This document shows positions 17,808-24,628 of a stretch of 61,435 nt of DNA, in pieces. This DNA is from Bacillota bacterium. GTDB lineage: Bacteria > Bacillota_I > Bacilli_A > Izemoplasmatales > Hujiaoplasmataceae. The stretch lies in the NCBI GenBank assembly GCA_018818595.1, contig JAHIRM010000018.1, positions 1 to 61,435 on the forward strand. Direction: 5' to 3'. Position numbers and translations under genes: made by a program. The stretch's first letter is position 1. Each line of letters starts with the position of its first letter. The notes beneath the pieces were generated by a model. That model did no database searches, had not been told where the DNA came from, and saw only the letters and a program-made list of their open reading frames with translations.

Positions 17808-18707
17808 TTAAAGAATGGTGAAATTAAAAGCTACTGTCATTGGAGCGGCAGCAACATCTTGAGTTGCCTCTGCATCCCATCCTTCAAGATAAATTGTAAC
17901 AAATACTACAACTGGAACGTTTGCTGTTAAAGTTTGAATAGTTGCGCCGTCAGCTCCGTTTGCAGCTGTAACAGATGCAGCAAAAGCAACTCCAGAATCT
18001 AGAACATAAGTAGAATATTCAGAAATTAAGTTAAAATTCGTATCCGTGATTGCAGGAATAGCAGCTAAAGATGTTCCGGCAAATGAGTAATCATAATCCA
18101 TATCTGTTCCAAAAATCTTTCCATTAGTATTACCAGTAGAAGTGATTGCAAGTCTCATGGAATTTTGAACAGCTGTATTAACTGTTCCAGATCCAGAAGT
18201 ACCAGTAACACTTTGTGTAGCTAATTTTAAAGTAGCATCCGTTTGTGCCATTACCCAAAATTTTAATTGGATAGCATATCCGCTTGTTGAATTAAAATCC
18301 GTTGTTGCAGTTAATGCTCTAGCGGTTGTTCCACCTATTACATTAAATGCATTTGCAAGTACACCAGAGTAATCTGTTTCCACTGTCGTAACAGGGGACA
18401 TAGTCCAAGTAGCTAGAGAATACCCTAGTCCGGTTCCAAGGCCTGTTGGATCAAAGTTGTCGCTTGTTAATGCTGTTGTGTAATTAGAAGGTGTTAGTTC
18501 AGCAGAAGTTGGAGAAGCATTAATAGCAGTAGTAGCTGGTGCAACTTTAATTAATAGTGACTCTGCTGTTGTAATGTTTAATTCAAGAGATGAAACAGCA
18601 ACAGTTGAAGATACGGTAAACCATGCATAAGTTGAGCCGATGGTCGCAACTAATGCGAAGAATAATACAAATGCTGATAGTAAAACTTTTGTTTTTAATG
18701 ATTTCAT
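17808..18707 (-). CDS. Probable major TasA-like fibre subunit, SipW-type signal
   Basis: 299 residues. The signal region (Lys-rich start, hydrophobic core about 8-24, then GSTYAWFTVSS) is a clear SipW-dependent TasA-type signal peptide. The mature chain is rich in Ala, Thr and Ser, very low in Lys/Arg, free of Cys, and made of strand-like segments (YAIQLKFWVMAQTDATLKL, VVVFVTIYLEGWD), as expected for a secreted polymerising beta-sandwich subunit. AAGGAG precedes the ATG. It is the second gene after the c-di-GMP riboswitch, and two very stable hairpins follow it, typical of an abundant subunit whose mRNA is stabilised or partly terminated. Probably the bulk component of the fibre; abundance is inferred, not measured. 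Confidence 0.75.
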   Translation of the reverse strand: MKSLKTKVLLSAFVLFFALVATIGSTYAWFTVSSTVAVSSLELNITTAESLLIKVAPATTAINASPTSAELTPSNYTTALTSDNFDPTGLGTGLGYSLATWTMSPVTTVETDYSGVLANAFNVIGGTTARALTATTDFNSTSGYAIQLKFWVMAQTDATLKLATQSVTGTSGSGTVNTAVQNSMRLAITSTGNTNGKIFGTDMDYDYSFAGTSLAAIPAITDTNFNLISEYSTYVLDSGVAFAASVTAANGADGATIQTLTANVPVVVFVTIYLEGWDAEATQDVAAAPMTVAFNFTIL

Positions 18708-18762
18708 AAATTTTCTCCTTTTATTTTTCTATATTTTTATTTTTTTGTTCTCTAAGTAAATA

Positions 18763-19530
18763 CTATAAATTTGGGTTGTAAATCCTACTAATCGTAAATT
18801 TCATTTCGAATTTTACGCCGCCGCTGTGAAGATTTATGTTATGATTGGAATCTTCTCCTTCATACCATAAAATAACTGTCACTTTTAAAGTTTGCTCCGG
18901 TTGAAATTCAATGAATTCTTGATTCATAACAGTGGTAGCCCCTACGAAAGGATCCGTTAACGGTTCAAGCATTCCTGGATTATCTCCTGATGCTGATTGA
19001 ACCCTTGCATAAGTTGTTCCAACTCCATTAAAGATCACCCTTACTCTTACAGCCTCATCAGCTCCCTTAGTAACAGATAAGAGCGAAATGGTCGCAGCTA
19101 AATCTACTGCATACTGTCCTGCATTTTGTACGTAAAAGGTTTGAACAAGGTAATTTTCGCCATTATTGGGTCCATTAACTGATCCAAGTTCTTCATCAGA
19201 AGGTATACATACACTATCTCCTATTGAAAATTCTGTGTACTCTGTTCCGCAATAGGCTGTCATTCCATCAGCTTCATCAACCTTATTTGCGATAATTCGA
19301 GTAACGAAATCAGGTACTTCAGGATCATCATACATCGTAATCCCAGCATCAAGGGCTAACCTATCAACTGAGAAGCTGAAGTTTCCCACCACTTCTCCAT
19401 AGTAAGATATTGCAAAAATCAGAAAGGTAAGAACAGCACTAACGACAATTCCTAAGCGACTAGCTTTGGCAATCCGTGTTGCTTTGGAAGCATAGATTAT
19501 TCTTCCGGCTAATTTAGCTTTTTGGCTCAT
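18763..19530 (-). CDS. SipW-type secreted protein, first gene of the riboswitch operon
   Basis: About 255 residues from the ATG at 19530 (GGAGGG lies 12 nt before it). An in-frame TTG at 19557 lies upstream of that site and is less likely. A long basic N-region (KAKLAGRIIYASKATRIAKA) precedes a hydrophobic core and then YYGEVVGNFSFSVDRLALDA, which recalls TasA/SipW substrates in which the mature protein starts soon after the membrane segment. The mature part has two Cys (in AYCGTEY and DSVCIPSD) that could form a disulphide, and strands such as EQTLKVTVILWYEGED. It lies between the riboswitch and the major subunit gene. It may act as a fibre initiator or anchor; this is inferred from its position. 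Confidence 0.65.
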   Translation of the reverse strand: MSQKAKLAGRIIYASKATRIAKASRLGIVVSAVLTFLIFAISYYGEVVGNFSFSVDRLALDAGITMYDDPEVPDFVTRIIANKVDEADGMTAYCGTEYTEFSIGDSVCIPSDEELGSVNGPNNGENYLVQTFYVQNAGQYAVDLAATISLLSVTKGADEAVRVRVIFNGVGTTYARVQSASGDNPGMLEPLTDPFVGATTVMNQEFIEFQPEQTLKVTVILWYEGEDSNHNINLHSGGVKFEMKFTISRIYNPNL

Positions 19531-19654
19531 ACCGCATGCAATCCCTCCCATCTTCAATTATAAGGCAGGCTTTTGGTAATAAAAAAAGCCACTACCTTTT
19601 TGAGTACTCGGTCATTTTATACTTCTCACACGTACATCATAAGAAATAAAAAAT

Positions 19655-19678
19655 GCCCTCGTCTCTAAAGACAACGGC
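19655..19678 (-). terminator. Riboswitch-controlled intrinsic terminator (expression platform 1)
   Basis: Minus strand GCC-G-TTGTCT-TTAG-AGACGA-G-GGC followed by ATTTTTT. The 5' arm GCCG is also the 3' end of the aptamer, so the two folds compete. If ligand binding stabilises the aptamer's closing helix, the terminator opens and the genes are ON; this direction is inferred. Confidence 0.75.
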
Positions 19679-19744
19679 AACTGGCTACCATCTCATCGAA
19701 GGCCCTATAGCTTTGCGTCACTAACTTTCGCTAGTTTTGCTATT
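19674..19744 (-). ncRNA. Cyclic di-GMP-I riboswitch aptamer (GEMM), copy 1
   Basis: Minus strand shows the GEMM-I features in order. First, AGCAAAA for the closing helix, pairing with TTGC. Then a hairpin ACTAGC-GAAA-GTTAGT capped by a GAAA tetraloop, then the conserved GACGCAAAGCTATAGGGCC, then a second arm ending in TGGTAGCCAGTTGCCG. The GAAA loop and the ACGCAAAGC core are hallmark ligand-pocket and tetraloop elements of this class. It lies in a 5' leader of about 220 nt, behind a perfect consensus promoter, before the TasA/SipW/McrB-like operon. Confidence 0.9.
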
Positions 19745-19753
19745 TACGCACTC

Positions 19754-19782
19754 ATTATATATTAGTCAAATTTCTTTGTCAA
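19754..19782 (-). promoter_or_regulatory. Consensus sigma-A promoter driving riboswitch 1
   Basis: TTGACA (19777-19782), exactly 17 nt, TATAAT (19754-19759): both hexamers perfect. Initiation is expected about 10 nt before the aptamer. Such a strong promoter suits an operon controlled mainly at the riboswitch. Confidence 0.9.
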
Positions 19783-20100
19783 GTGCTTTTATCCATTTTT
19801 TTTACTTTTTTTTTACTTTTTTTACACTTTAAGGCACTTTTAGGCTTTGTTGGGGCTTTTAAAAGTGCCTCTTTGTGAGAAAAAAAAGTTAAGTATATGA
19901 ATAAATAGCAATATATTTAAGAGAAAAATTCAAAAAATGTAGTCATTAATTCATCAAGTTTTACACAAGAGCAAAGCGTGTCACACCCATCAAATGTAAT
20001 GCAAATTGAATTTATCGTAAGAGCATTTACGTTATCTAATCTATGTAGTTTTGGTTCAAATAAAAATCTTTTAAACGAGTAATTTAAAAAGCGAGTATCC

Positions 20101-20820
20101 TTATAAACGCATCCCTCCATTTACATTGATTGTTTGTCCGGTAATATAAGATGCGTCATCACTTGCTAAGAAAACAGCTGCTTTTGCTATTTCAATTGGT
20201 TCTCCCAATCGTTTTAACATCGTTAAGGCAGCAAATTGATCTAATAAATCTTGTGGGACTGTTTTTAAAATATCGGTCATGATGTATCCGGGTGCAATTG
20301 CATTTACTCTAACCGGAACGCCTTTTCTTGCAAACTCTTTTGCCCAAGTCATGGTTAGTCCAATCGCTCCTGCTTTTGATGCCGCATAATTAGCTTGACC
20401 AATATTTCCAAAAACTCCGACAACTGATGAAATATTAATAATAGAGCCTCCTCCTATGTTTTCCATTTGAGGACCTACATATCTCACTAAATTGAACAAT
20501 CCTTTTAAGTTAACGTCTAAAACTAGATCCCATTGTTCGTCTGTCATTTTTCTTGTCATAGAATCTCTTGTAATTCCTGCGTTATTTACTAAAATATCAA
20601 TTTTGCCATATTTTTCAATTATTACATTATAAAACGTTTTACAACCTTCTGTGTCTGTTACATTTAGTTGATAAGGAATAACATTTGCCATTTCATAGGT
20701 CATTTGTCCCATATCTGCAGCAATAACGATAGCTCCTTCTTTTGCTAATTCTTTCGCTATTTCAGCACCAATTCCTTTTGCTCCACCTGTTACAACGGCA
20801 ATTTTTCCAATTAATTTCAT
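20101..20820 (-). CDS. SDR-family 3-oxoacyl/acetoacetyl-CoA reductase (FabG/PhaB-like)
   Basis: 239 residues from the ATG at 20820 (AGGAGG 10 nt upstream). The short-chain dehydrogenase hallmarks are all present: TGGAKGIG for NAD(P)H binding, NNAG, the catalytic Ser in INISSVVG, YAASKAG with the Tyr/Lys pair, and an ending TGQTINVNGGMRL. FabG/PhaB enzymes reduce 3-oxoacyl or acetoacetyl thioesters with NADPH. It follows the thiolase gene by 23 nt, so the pair probably runs acetyl-CoA to acetoacetyl-CoA to 3-hydroxybutyryl-CoA. No polyester synthase gene is seen, so whether the product enters storage polymer, fatty-acid or butyrate metabolism is open. Confidence 0.92.
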   Translation of the reverse strand: MKLIGKIAVVTGGAKGIGAEIAKELAKEGAIVIAADMGQMTYEMANVIPYQLNVTDTEGCKTFYNVIIEKYGKIDILVNNAGITRDSMTRKMTDEQWDLVLDVNLKGLFNLVRYVGPQMENIGGGSIINISSVVGVFGNIGQANYAASKAGAIGLTMTWAKEFARKGVPVRVNAIAPGYIMTDILKTVPQDLLDQFAALTMLKRLGEPIEIAKAAVFLASDDASYITGQTINVNGGMRL

Positions 20821-20843
20821 AATCAAAAAACCTCCTTTTATCT

Positions 20844-22049
20844 TTATCTTTTAATAATGATTGATGTTCCCATTCCTCCGCCAATACAAAGACTAGCGAG
20901 TCCAATGTGGTTATCTCTTTTAATCATTTCATATAGTAAACTTACAACGATTCTATTTCCAGAAGCCCCTAAGGGATGTCCTAAAGCAATGGCTCCACCA
21001 TTTACATTTATTTTTTTTAGAAGGTCTTCTTCATTGACGAGATGTTCTTTTACTAACTCTTTTACAACTCCAATGCTTTGAGCAGCGAATGCTTCGTTTA
21101 GTTCAATAAGTTCTAAATCATCTAAAGTAAGATTTGCATTTTTTAATGATTTTGAAATTGCAGGAACAGGTCCAAGTCCCATGACATTTGGATCTACTCC
21201 GCCTTGACCAATACTAATGATTTCTGCTAATACTGGTAAATGGTATTTTTTTACCATTTCTTCTGAGGCAATAATGGTAAAACTAGCTCCATCATTAATT
21301 CCTGAAGAGTTTCCTGCGGTAACGGACCCATCTTGTTTAAAGGCAGGACGTAGTTTTGAAAGCTTTTCAAGAGAAGTCGTTCTATTTGGATATTCATCGG
21401 TATCAAATATGATTGTTTCTTTTCTTGTCTTTATTGTTATAGGAATAATTTCATCTTTAAATCTTCCAGCATCTACTGCTGCAATGGCTTTTTGTTGAGA
21501 TTGAATTGCAAATTCATCTTGAGAAGCTCTCGAAATGGAATGCATATCAACAATATTTTCAGCTGTGACGCCCATATGCAATTGACTAAATGCATCTGTT
21601 AAAGAATCTGATATCATATGATCTGTAAAACTCAAATCTCCCATTTTAACGCCTTCTCTAACTTTAGAAGATACGATATAAGGAGCTTTACTCATCGATT
21701 CCACACCACCAGCTACTACAAGATTAGAAAACCCAGCTTGTATTCCCACAAAAGCATTCATAATGGCTTTCATACCACTTCCACATACCATATTTAAAGA
21801 ATAGGCAGGGACTGAATTAGGAATACCAGCTTTTATGGATACTTGTCTTGCTAACCCTTGACCTAATCCCGCCGATAAAATATTTCCAATAATTACTTCA
21901 TCAATCATGTCAAGCGGTATTTTTGTTTCTTCTAAAAGCGATTTTAAAACGAAAGCTCCCAAATCTGAAGGGTGAACATCTTTCAATGAACCTAAAAACT
22001 GACCAATTGGACTTCTTTTTGCACCGACAATAAAAACTTTTTGTTTCAT
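20844..22049 (-). CDS. Acetyl-CoA acetyltransferase (thiolase)
   Basis: 401 residues from the ATG at 22049; AAGGAGG overlaps the upstream in-frame ATG 22064, which is therefore not the start. Thiolase residues are complete: nucleophilic Cys in NMVCGSGMKA, GINDGAS, the His in GHPLGASGNR and the final Cys in LCIGGGMG. It condenses two acetyl-CoA to acetoacetyl-CoA, or the reverse. It forms an operon with the FabG/PhaB-like reductase. A TetR-type gene is read divergently, and a palindrome lies in the shared upstream region, so acyl-CoA or lipid-responsive repression is plausible. The match to PhaA/AtoB-type biosynthetic thiolases is good. Confidence 0.95.
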   Translation of the reverse strand: MKQKVFIVGAKRSPIGQFLGSLKDVHPSDLGAFVLKSLLEETKIPLDMIDEVIIGNILSAGLGQGLARQVSIKAGIPNSVPAYSLNMVCGSGMKAIMNAFVGIQAGFSNLVVAGGVESMSKAPYIVSSKVREGVKMGDLSFTDHMISDSLTDAFSQLHMGVTAENIVDMHSISRASQDEFAIQSQQKAIAAVDAGRFKDEIIPITIKTRKETIIFDTDEYPNRTTSLEKLSKLRPAFKQDGSVTAGNSSGINDGASFTIIASEEMVKKYHLPVLAEIISIGQGGVDPNVMGLGPVPAISKSLKNANLTLDDLELIELNEAFAAQSIGVVKELVKEHLVNEEDLLKKINVNGGAIALGHPLGASGNRIVVSLLYEMIKRDNHIGLASLCIGGGMGTSIIIKR

Positions 22050-22064
22050 AAAATCCTCCTTCAT

Positions 22065-22178
22065 TATATTTAAATTAGCTTAAACAAATCAACCCATTTA
22101 AGCTCTTTCAATTCTCATTTAAATCTTGGATATATCAATTCAAAAATATAATATGAATAATGTTTCATATTATGACAA
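22065..22178 (-). promoter_or_regulatory. Thiolase leader and promoter region with TetR-type palindrome
   Basis: Minus strand TTGTCA (22173-22178) is a plausible -35; downstream lies a perfect 9-bp inverted repeat ATAATATGA/TCATATTAT with an 8-nt spacer (22148-22173), overlapping the expected -10 zone. This is the right size and place for a TetR-family operator. The rest of the 335-nt gap before the TetR gene is very AT-rich and shows no other clear element except that gene's promoter. Confidence 0.5.
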
Positions 22179-22387
22179 CATTTTATAAGATTCAAATAAA
22201 TTTGTCAAGGGATATCAGGTAAAAAAACAAATAAATTTAAGGTCATTAATCCGCTTAAAATCTACAAGTATTAGAATATAATCTAATATAGTTAAAAATT
22301 CATTAAATAAAATAAACGTATTATCCTAATTTTATATATGAAATTTTATTCACCTATAATTTATGTAAAAATAAATCGTAAATAGTA

Positions 22388-22416
22388 TTGTCATTTTAAA
22401 TGCTTTGCTTTACAAT
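22388..22416 (+). promoter_or_regulatory. Promoter of the TetR-family gene
   Basis: TTGTCA (22388-22393), 17 nt, TACAAT (22411-22416). The start at ATG 22436 follows a GGTGAT site; the earlier in-frame ATG at 22400 lies inside the promoter. Confidence 0.65.
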
Positions 22417-22435
22417 AAGAAGTGGTGATGAAACG

Positions 22436-23041
22436 ATGAATAAAATGGATTTTCGTCTTCCAAAAACAAAAGTAGGAGAAAAAACCTTCTACAAAATTAT
22501 CAAAGCAGGAAAAAAACTGTTTTCAAAAAACGGATTCCATGTAACTTCGATTAATGATATCATTGCTAAATCAAAAGTAGCTGCTGGAACATTCTATATT
22601 TATTTTGATAGCAAACTTGCGCTTTATTTATATTTGCTTGAAGAATATCGTTATAGCATTCAAGATGAGGCAAATAAAGCTATCGAAGGGCTTACAACTC
22701 GCTTTGATATCGAAAGAGAGGGATTGAAATCCTTTATTATGTTTGTAAAACGAGATCCTCTCGCATACAAGTTGATTTGGGAATCACTCTTTGTAGATTC
22801 TACTATTTTCAAAGAATATTATCAGTCTTTTTCTCTATCGTACGTAAATCATTTAAGAAAATATGTAGAAATAGGTGAATTAAGAAAAGATATAAACTTA
22901 GAAACAATGTCTTATGTATTAATGGGTATTTCTAATTTCATTGGCTTTCAAATAATTTTCAAAGAACAAGCCAGTGAAACTGATATCGATTTTGTGGTAG
23001 ATGAAACCATGAAATTGTTGAAAAATGGTATATTTCAATAA
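22436..23041 (+). CDS. TetR/AcrR-family transcriptional regulator
   Basis: 201 residues. The N-terminal helix-turn-helix domain (about 12-60) reads AGKKLFSKNGFHVTSINDII, then AAGTFYIYFDSK, the standard TetR pattern. The C-terminal ligand-binding and dimer domain is helical and less conserved. It is divergent from the thiolase-reductase operon, and the palindrome between them is a likely binding site. By analogy with FadR/PhaR-like TetR members it may answer to acyl-CoA or a similar metabolite, but nothing in the sequence proves the ligand. It ends at a bidirectional terminator shared with the c-di-GMP genes. Confidence 0.9.
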   Translation: MNKMDFRLPKTKVGEKTFYKIIKAGKKLFSKNGFHVTSINDIIAKSKVAAGTFYIYFDSKLALYLYLLEEYRYSIQDEANKAIEGLTTRFDIEREGLKSFIMFVKRDPLAYKLIWESLFVDSTIFKEYYQSFSLSYVNHLRKYVEIGELRKDINLETMSYVLMGISNFIGFQIIFKEQASETDIDFVVDETMKLLKNGIFQ

Positions 23042-23057
23042 TATAATTTTTGAAATA

Positions 23058-23090
23058 AAAGCACATTTTCTTCTATGGAAAATGTGCTTT
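23058..23090. terminator. Bidirectional intrinsic terminator
   Basis: Perfect 13-bp stem AAAGCACATTTTC/GAAAATGTGCTTT with a 7-nt loop. It stands between the TetR gene and the convergent GGDEF-EAL operon, with T-rich flanks on both strands. Confidence 0.8.
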
Positions 23091-23099
23091 CTTTATGTC

Positions 23100-24617
23100 T
23101 TATTTATAAAATTTATCGAAAGTATTCATATCCCATGGAGATTTCTTTAACATTTGGGTGACGTCTTCTGTAGATTTAGGTGGGCTGAAAAAATATCCTT
23201 GTAAAAATCTAACATCTAAATCAGCTATTTTTTGAATCATGATTTCGTCTTCAATGCCTTCGGCAATGACTATTTTTTGCTTTTTCATTGCAAATTGAAT
23301 GACTCGTTGAATTTGATCTGACTCTGGAAAATCATTCATAATTTTTAAGACATCTTCTCTGCTAATTTTAATAATGGTAGCTTGAATGGAATCCATATCT
23401 GTAACTAGTTCAAATTGATCTCCTAAATCATCGATTGCAATTCTAAACCCAAACTTTCTAAATTCTCCTAAATTGTGAATTGCAATTGGATTTTTAATAA
23501 TTGTGTAATAGTCCAATATCTCTAGGCAAAATATTTCTGTTGTTACTTCGTGTTTTTTTACAATATCAAAAAAAGATTTAGCTAAATTTTGAACCATTAA
23601 TTGTTTTGGAGATAAATTAATGGAAATAAAAACATCTTTTACTCTAAATTGTTTTTTCCAATTTACATATTGAGATACCACTTTTTCAAATCCCCACGTA
23701 CCAAACCACGTAATGTCACCAGTTAAATCCATTACGTTTAAAAATTTTCCTGGTGGCAAGATTCCCATGGTAGGGTGATTCCACCTTAAGAGGGATTCTA
23801 ATCCTATAATCTTTCCTGTCTTAATATCTACGATTGGTTGATAATAAAGTAAGAATTCATCATGAGAAATGGATTTTTTAATTTCTTGGTAGTAATTAAT
23901 GTTGAATTGTTCTTTTTCAATTAAATCTTCTGAATAAAGGGCGAAACGATTTTTCCCTTCTTTTTTTGATACGTAGAGTGCTATTTCAGCATTTTTAATT
24001 AGTTGCGTTGCATTAATTCCATCATAAGGAAATACGACGATACCGATTGATGTCGTAATATTCTCCGCCACAGACTTTAAGGGTTCGCTTACCATCAACA
24101 ATAATTCTTGTGCAGATCTTTGAATCACGTCATTGTCAATTTTGCCTGATAGATAGCAGATGAATATATCGTCTTCATAGTGTCCACAAATACTTGATTT
24201 TGATTGAGTTCTCTTTAATCGTTTTTCAATTTCTAAAATAATCTTATCTACTTCTTTTTGATCATACTTATCAACGATAAATCGAAAATTATCAAGATTC
24301 ATAAAAAATAAAACACTAATCGCTCCTTCTTTTGTATGACGAATTTCTTGATCGATTAGTCCAACGATGTCTTTGCTTTTCTTACTTATAGTTTTTGATT
24401 CTGAAATTAATTTAGCTTGTTTGTTTGAAGCGTTTTCCCCTTCGTCTTGTTTTGTTTTTAAAAGTTTTCGATCATTCTTTTCTTTTTTAATTTCTTTCAT
24501 TACATTTTTAAACAAAAAATACAAGACAAGGCATGTCATAAAAATTATGACGATAGCAGCAACTAATTCCCAGGTTTCTCCAGGGTATGTTGTATCTAAC
24601 ATGTTAAGTAATCTCAC
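23100..24617 (-). CDS. Membrane-bound degenerate GGDEF-EAL protein, likely c-di-GMP receptor or weak phosphodiesterase
   Basis: About 505 residues from GTG 24617 (GAGGTGA just upstream). One membrane helix lies at about 17-37, then a coiled segment, a GGDEF domain (about 75-230) and an EAL domain (about 245-500). The GGDEF motif is replaced by YEDDIF, so no diguanylate cyclase activity is expected. In the EAL domain ESL replaces EAL and the Asn of INLSPKQ, the Glu of LEILD and the Glu of AEGIE remain. However, loop 6 DDFGTGYSSL has become DDLGDQFELV and the KID lysine-aspartate motif is KIS. This mixture suggests binding without efficient hydrolysis. It is the last gene of the riboswitch-2 operon, starting 12 nt after the active-looking phosphodiesterase gene. 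Confidence 0.82.
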   Translation of the reverse strand: MRLLNMLDTTYPGETWELVAAIVIIFMTCLVLYFLFKNVMKEIKKEKNDRKLLKTKQDEGENASNKQAKLISESKTISKKSKDIVGLIDQEIRHTKEGAISVLFFMNLDNFRFIVDKYDQKEVDKIILEIEKRLKRTQSKSSICGHYEDDIFICYLSGKIDNDVIQRSAQELLLMVSEPLKSVAENITTSIGIVVFPYDGINATQLIKNAEIALYVSKKEGKNRFALYSEDLIEKEQFNINYYQEIKKSISHDEFLLYYQPIVDIKTGKIIGLESLLRWNHPTMGILPPGKFLNVMDLTGDITWFGTWGFEKVVSQYVNWKKQFRVKDVFISINLSPKQLMVQNLAKSFFDIVKKHEVTTEIFCLEILDYYTIIKNPIAIHNLGEFRKFGFRIAIDDLGDQFELVTDMDSIQATIIKISREDVLKIMNDFPESDQIQRVIQFAMKKQKIVIAEGIEDEIMIQKIADLDVRFLQGYFFSPPKSTEDVTQMLKKSPWDMNTFDKFYK

Positions 24618-24628
24618 TTGTTTCACCT

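Noticed and set aside
19917-20120. A 67-codon frame after the FabG-like gene (minus strand)
   Set aside because: Its ATG lies inside the last codons of the reductase gene, no ribosome binding site precedes it, and no family is recognised. It is more likely a chance frame in AT-rich 3' sequence.
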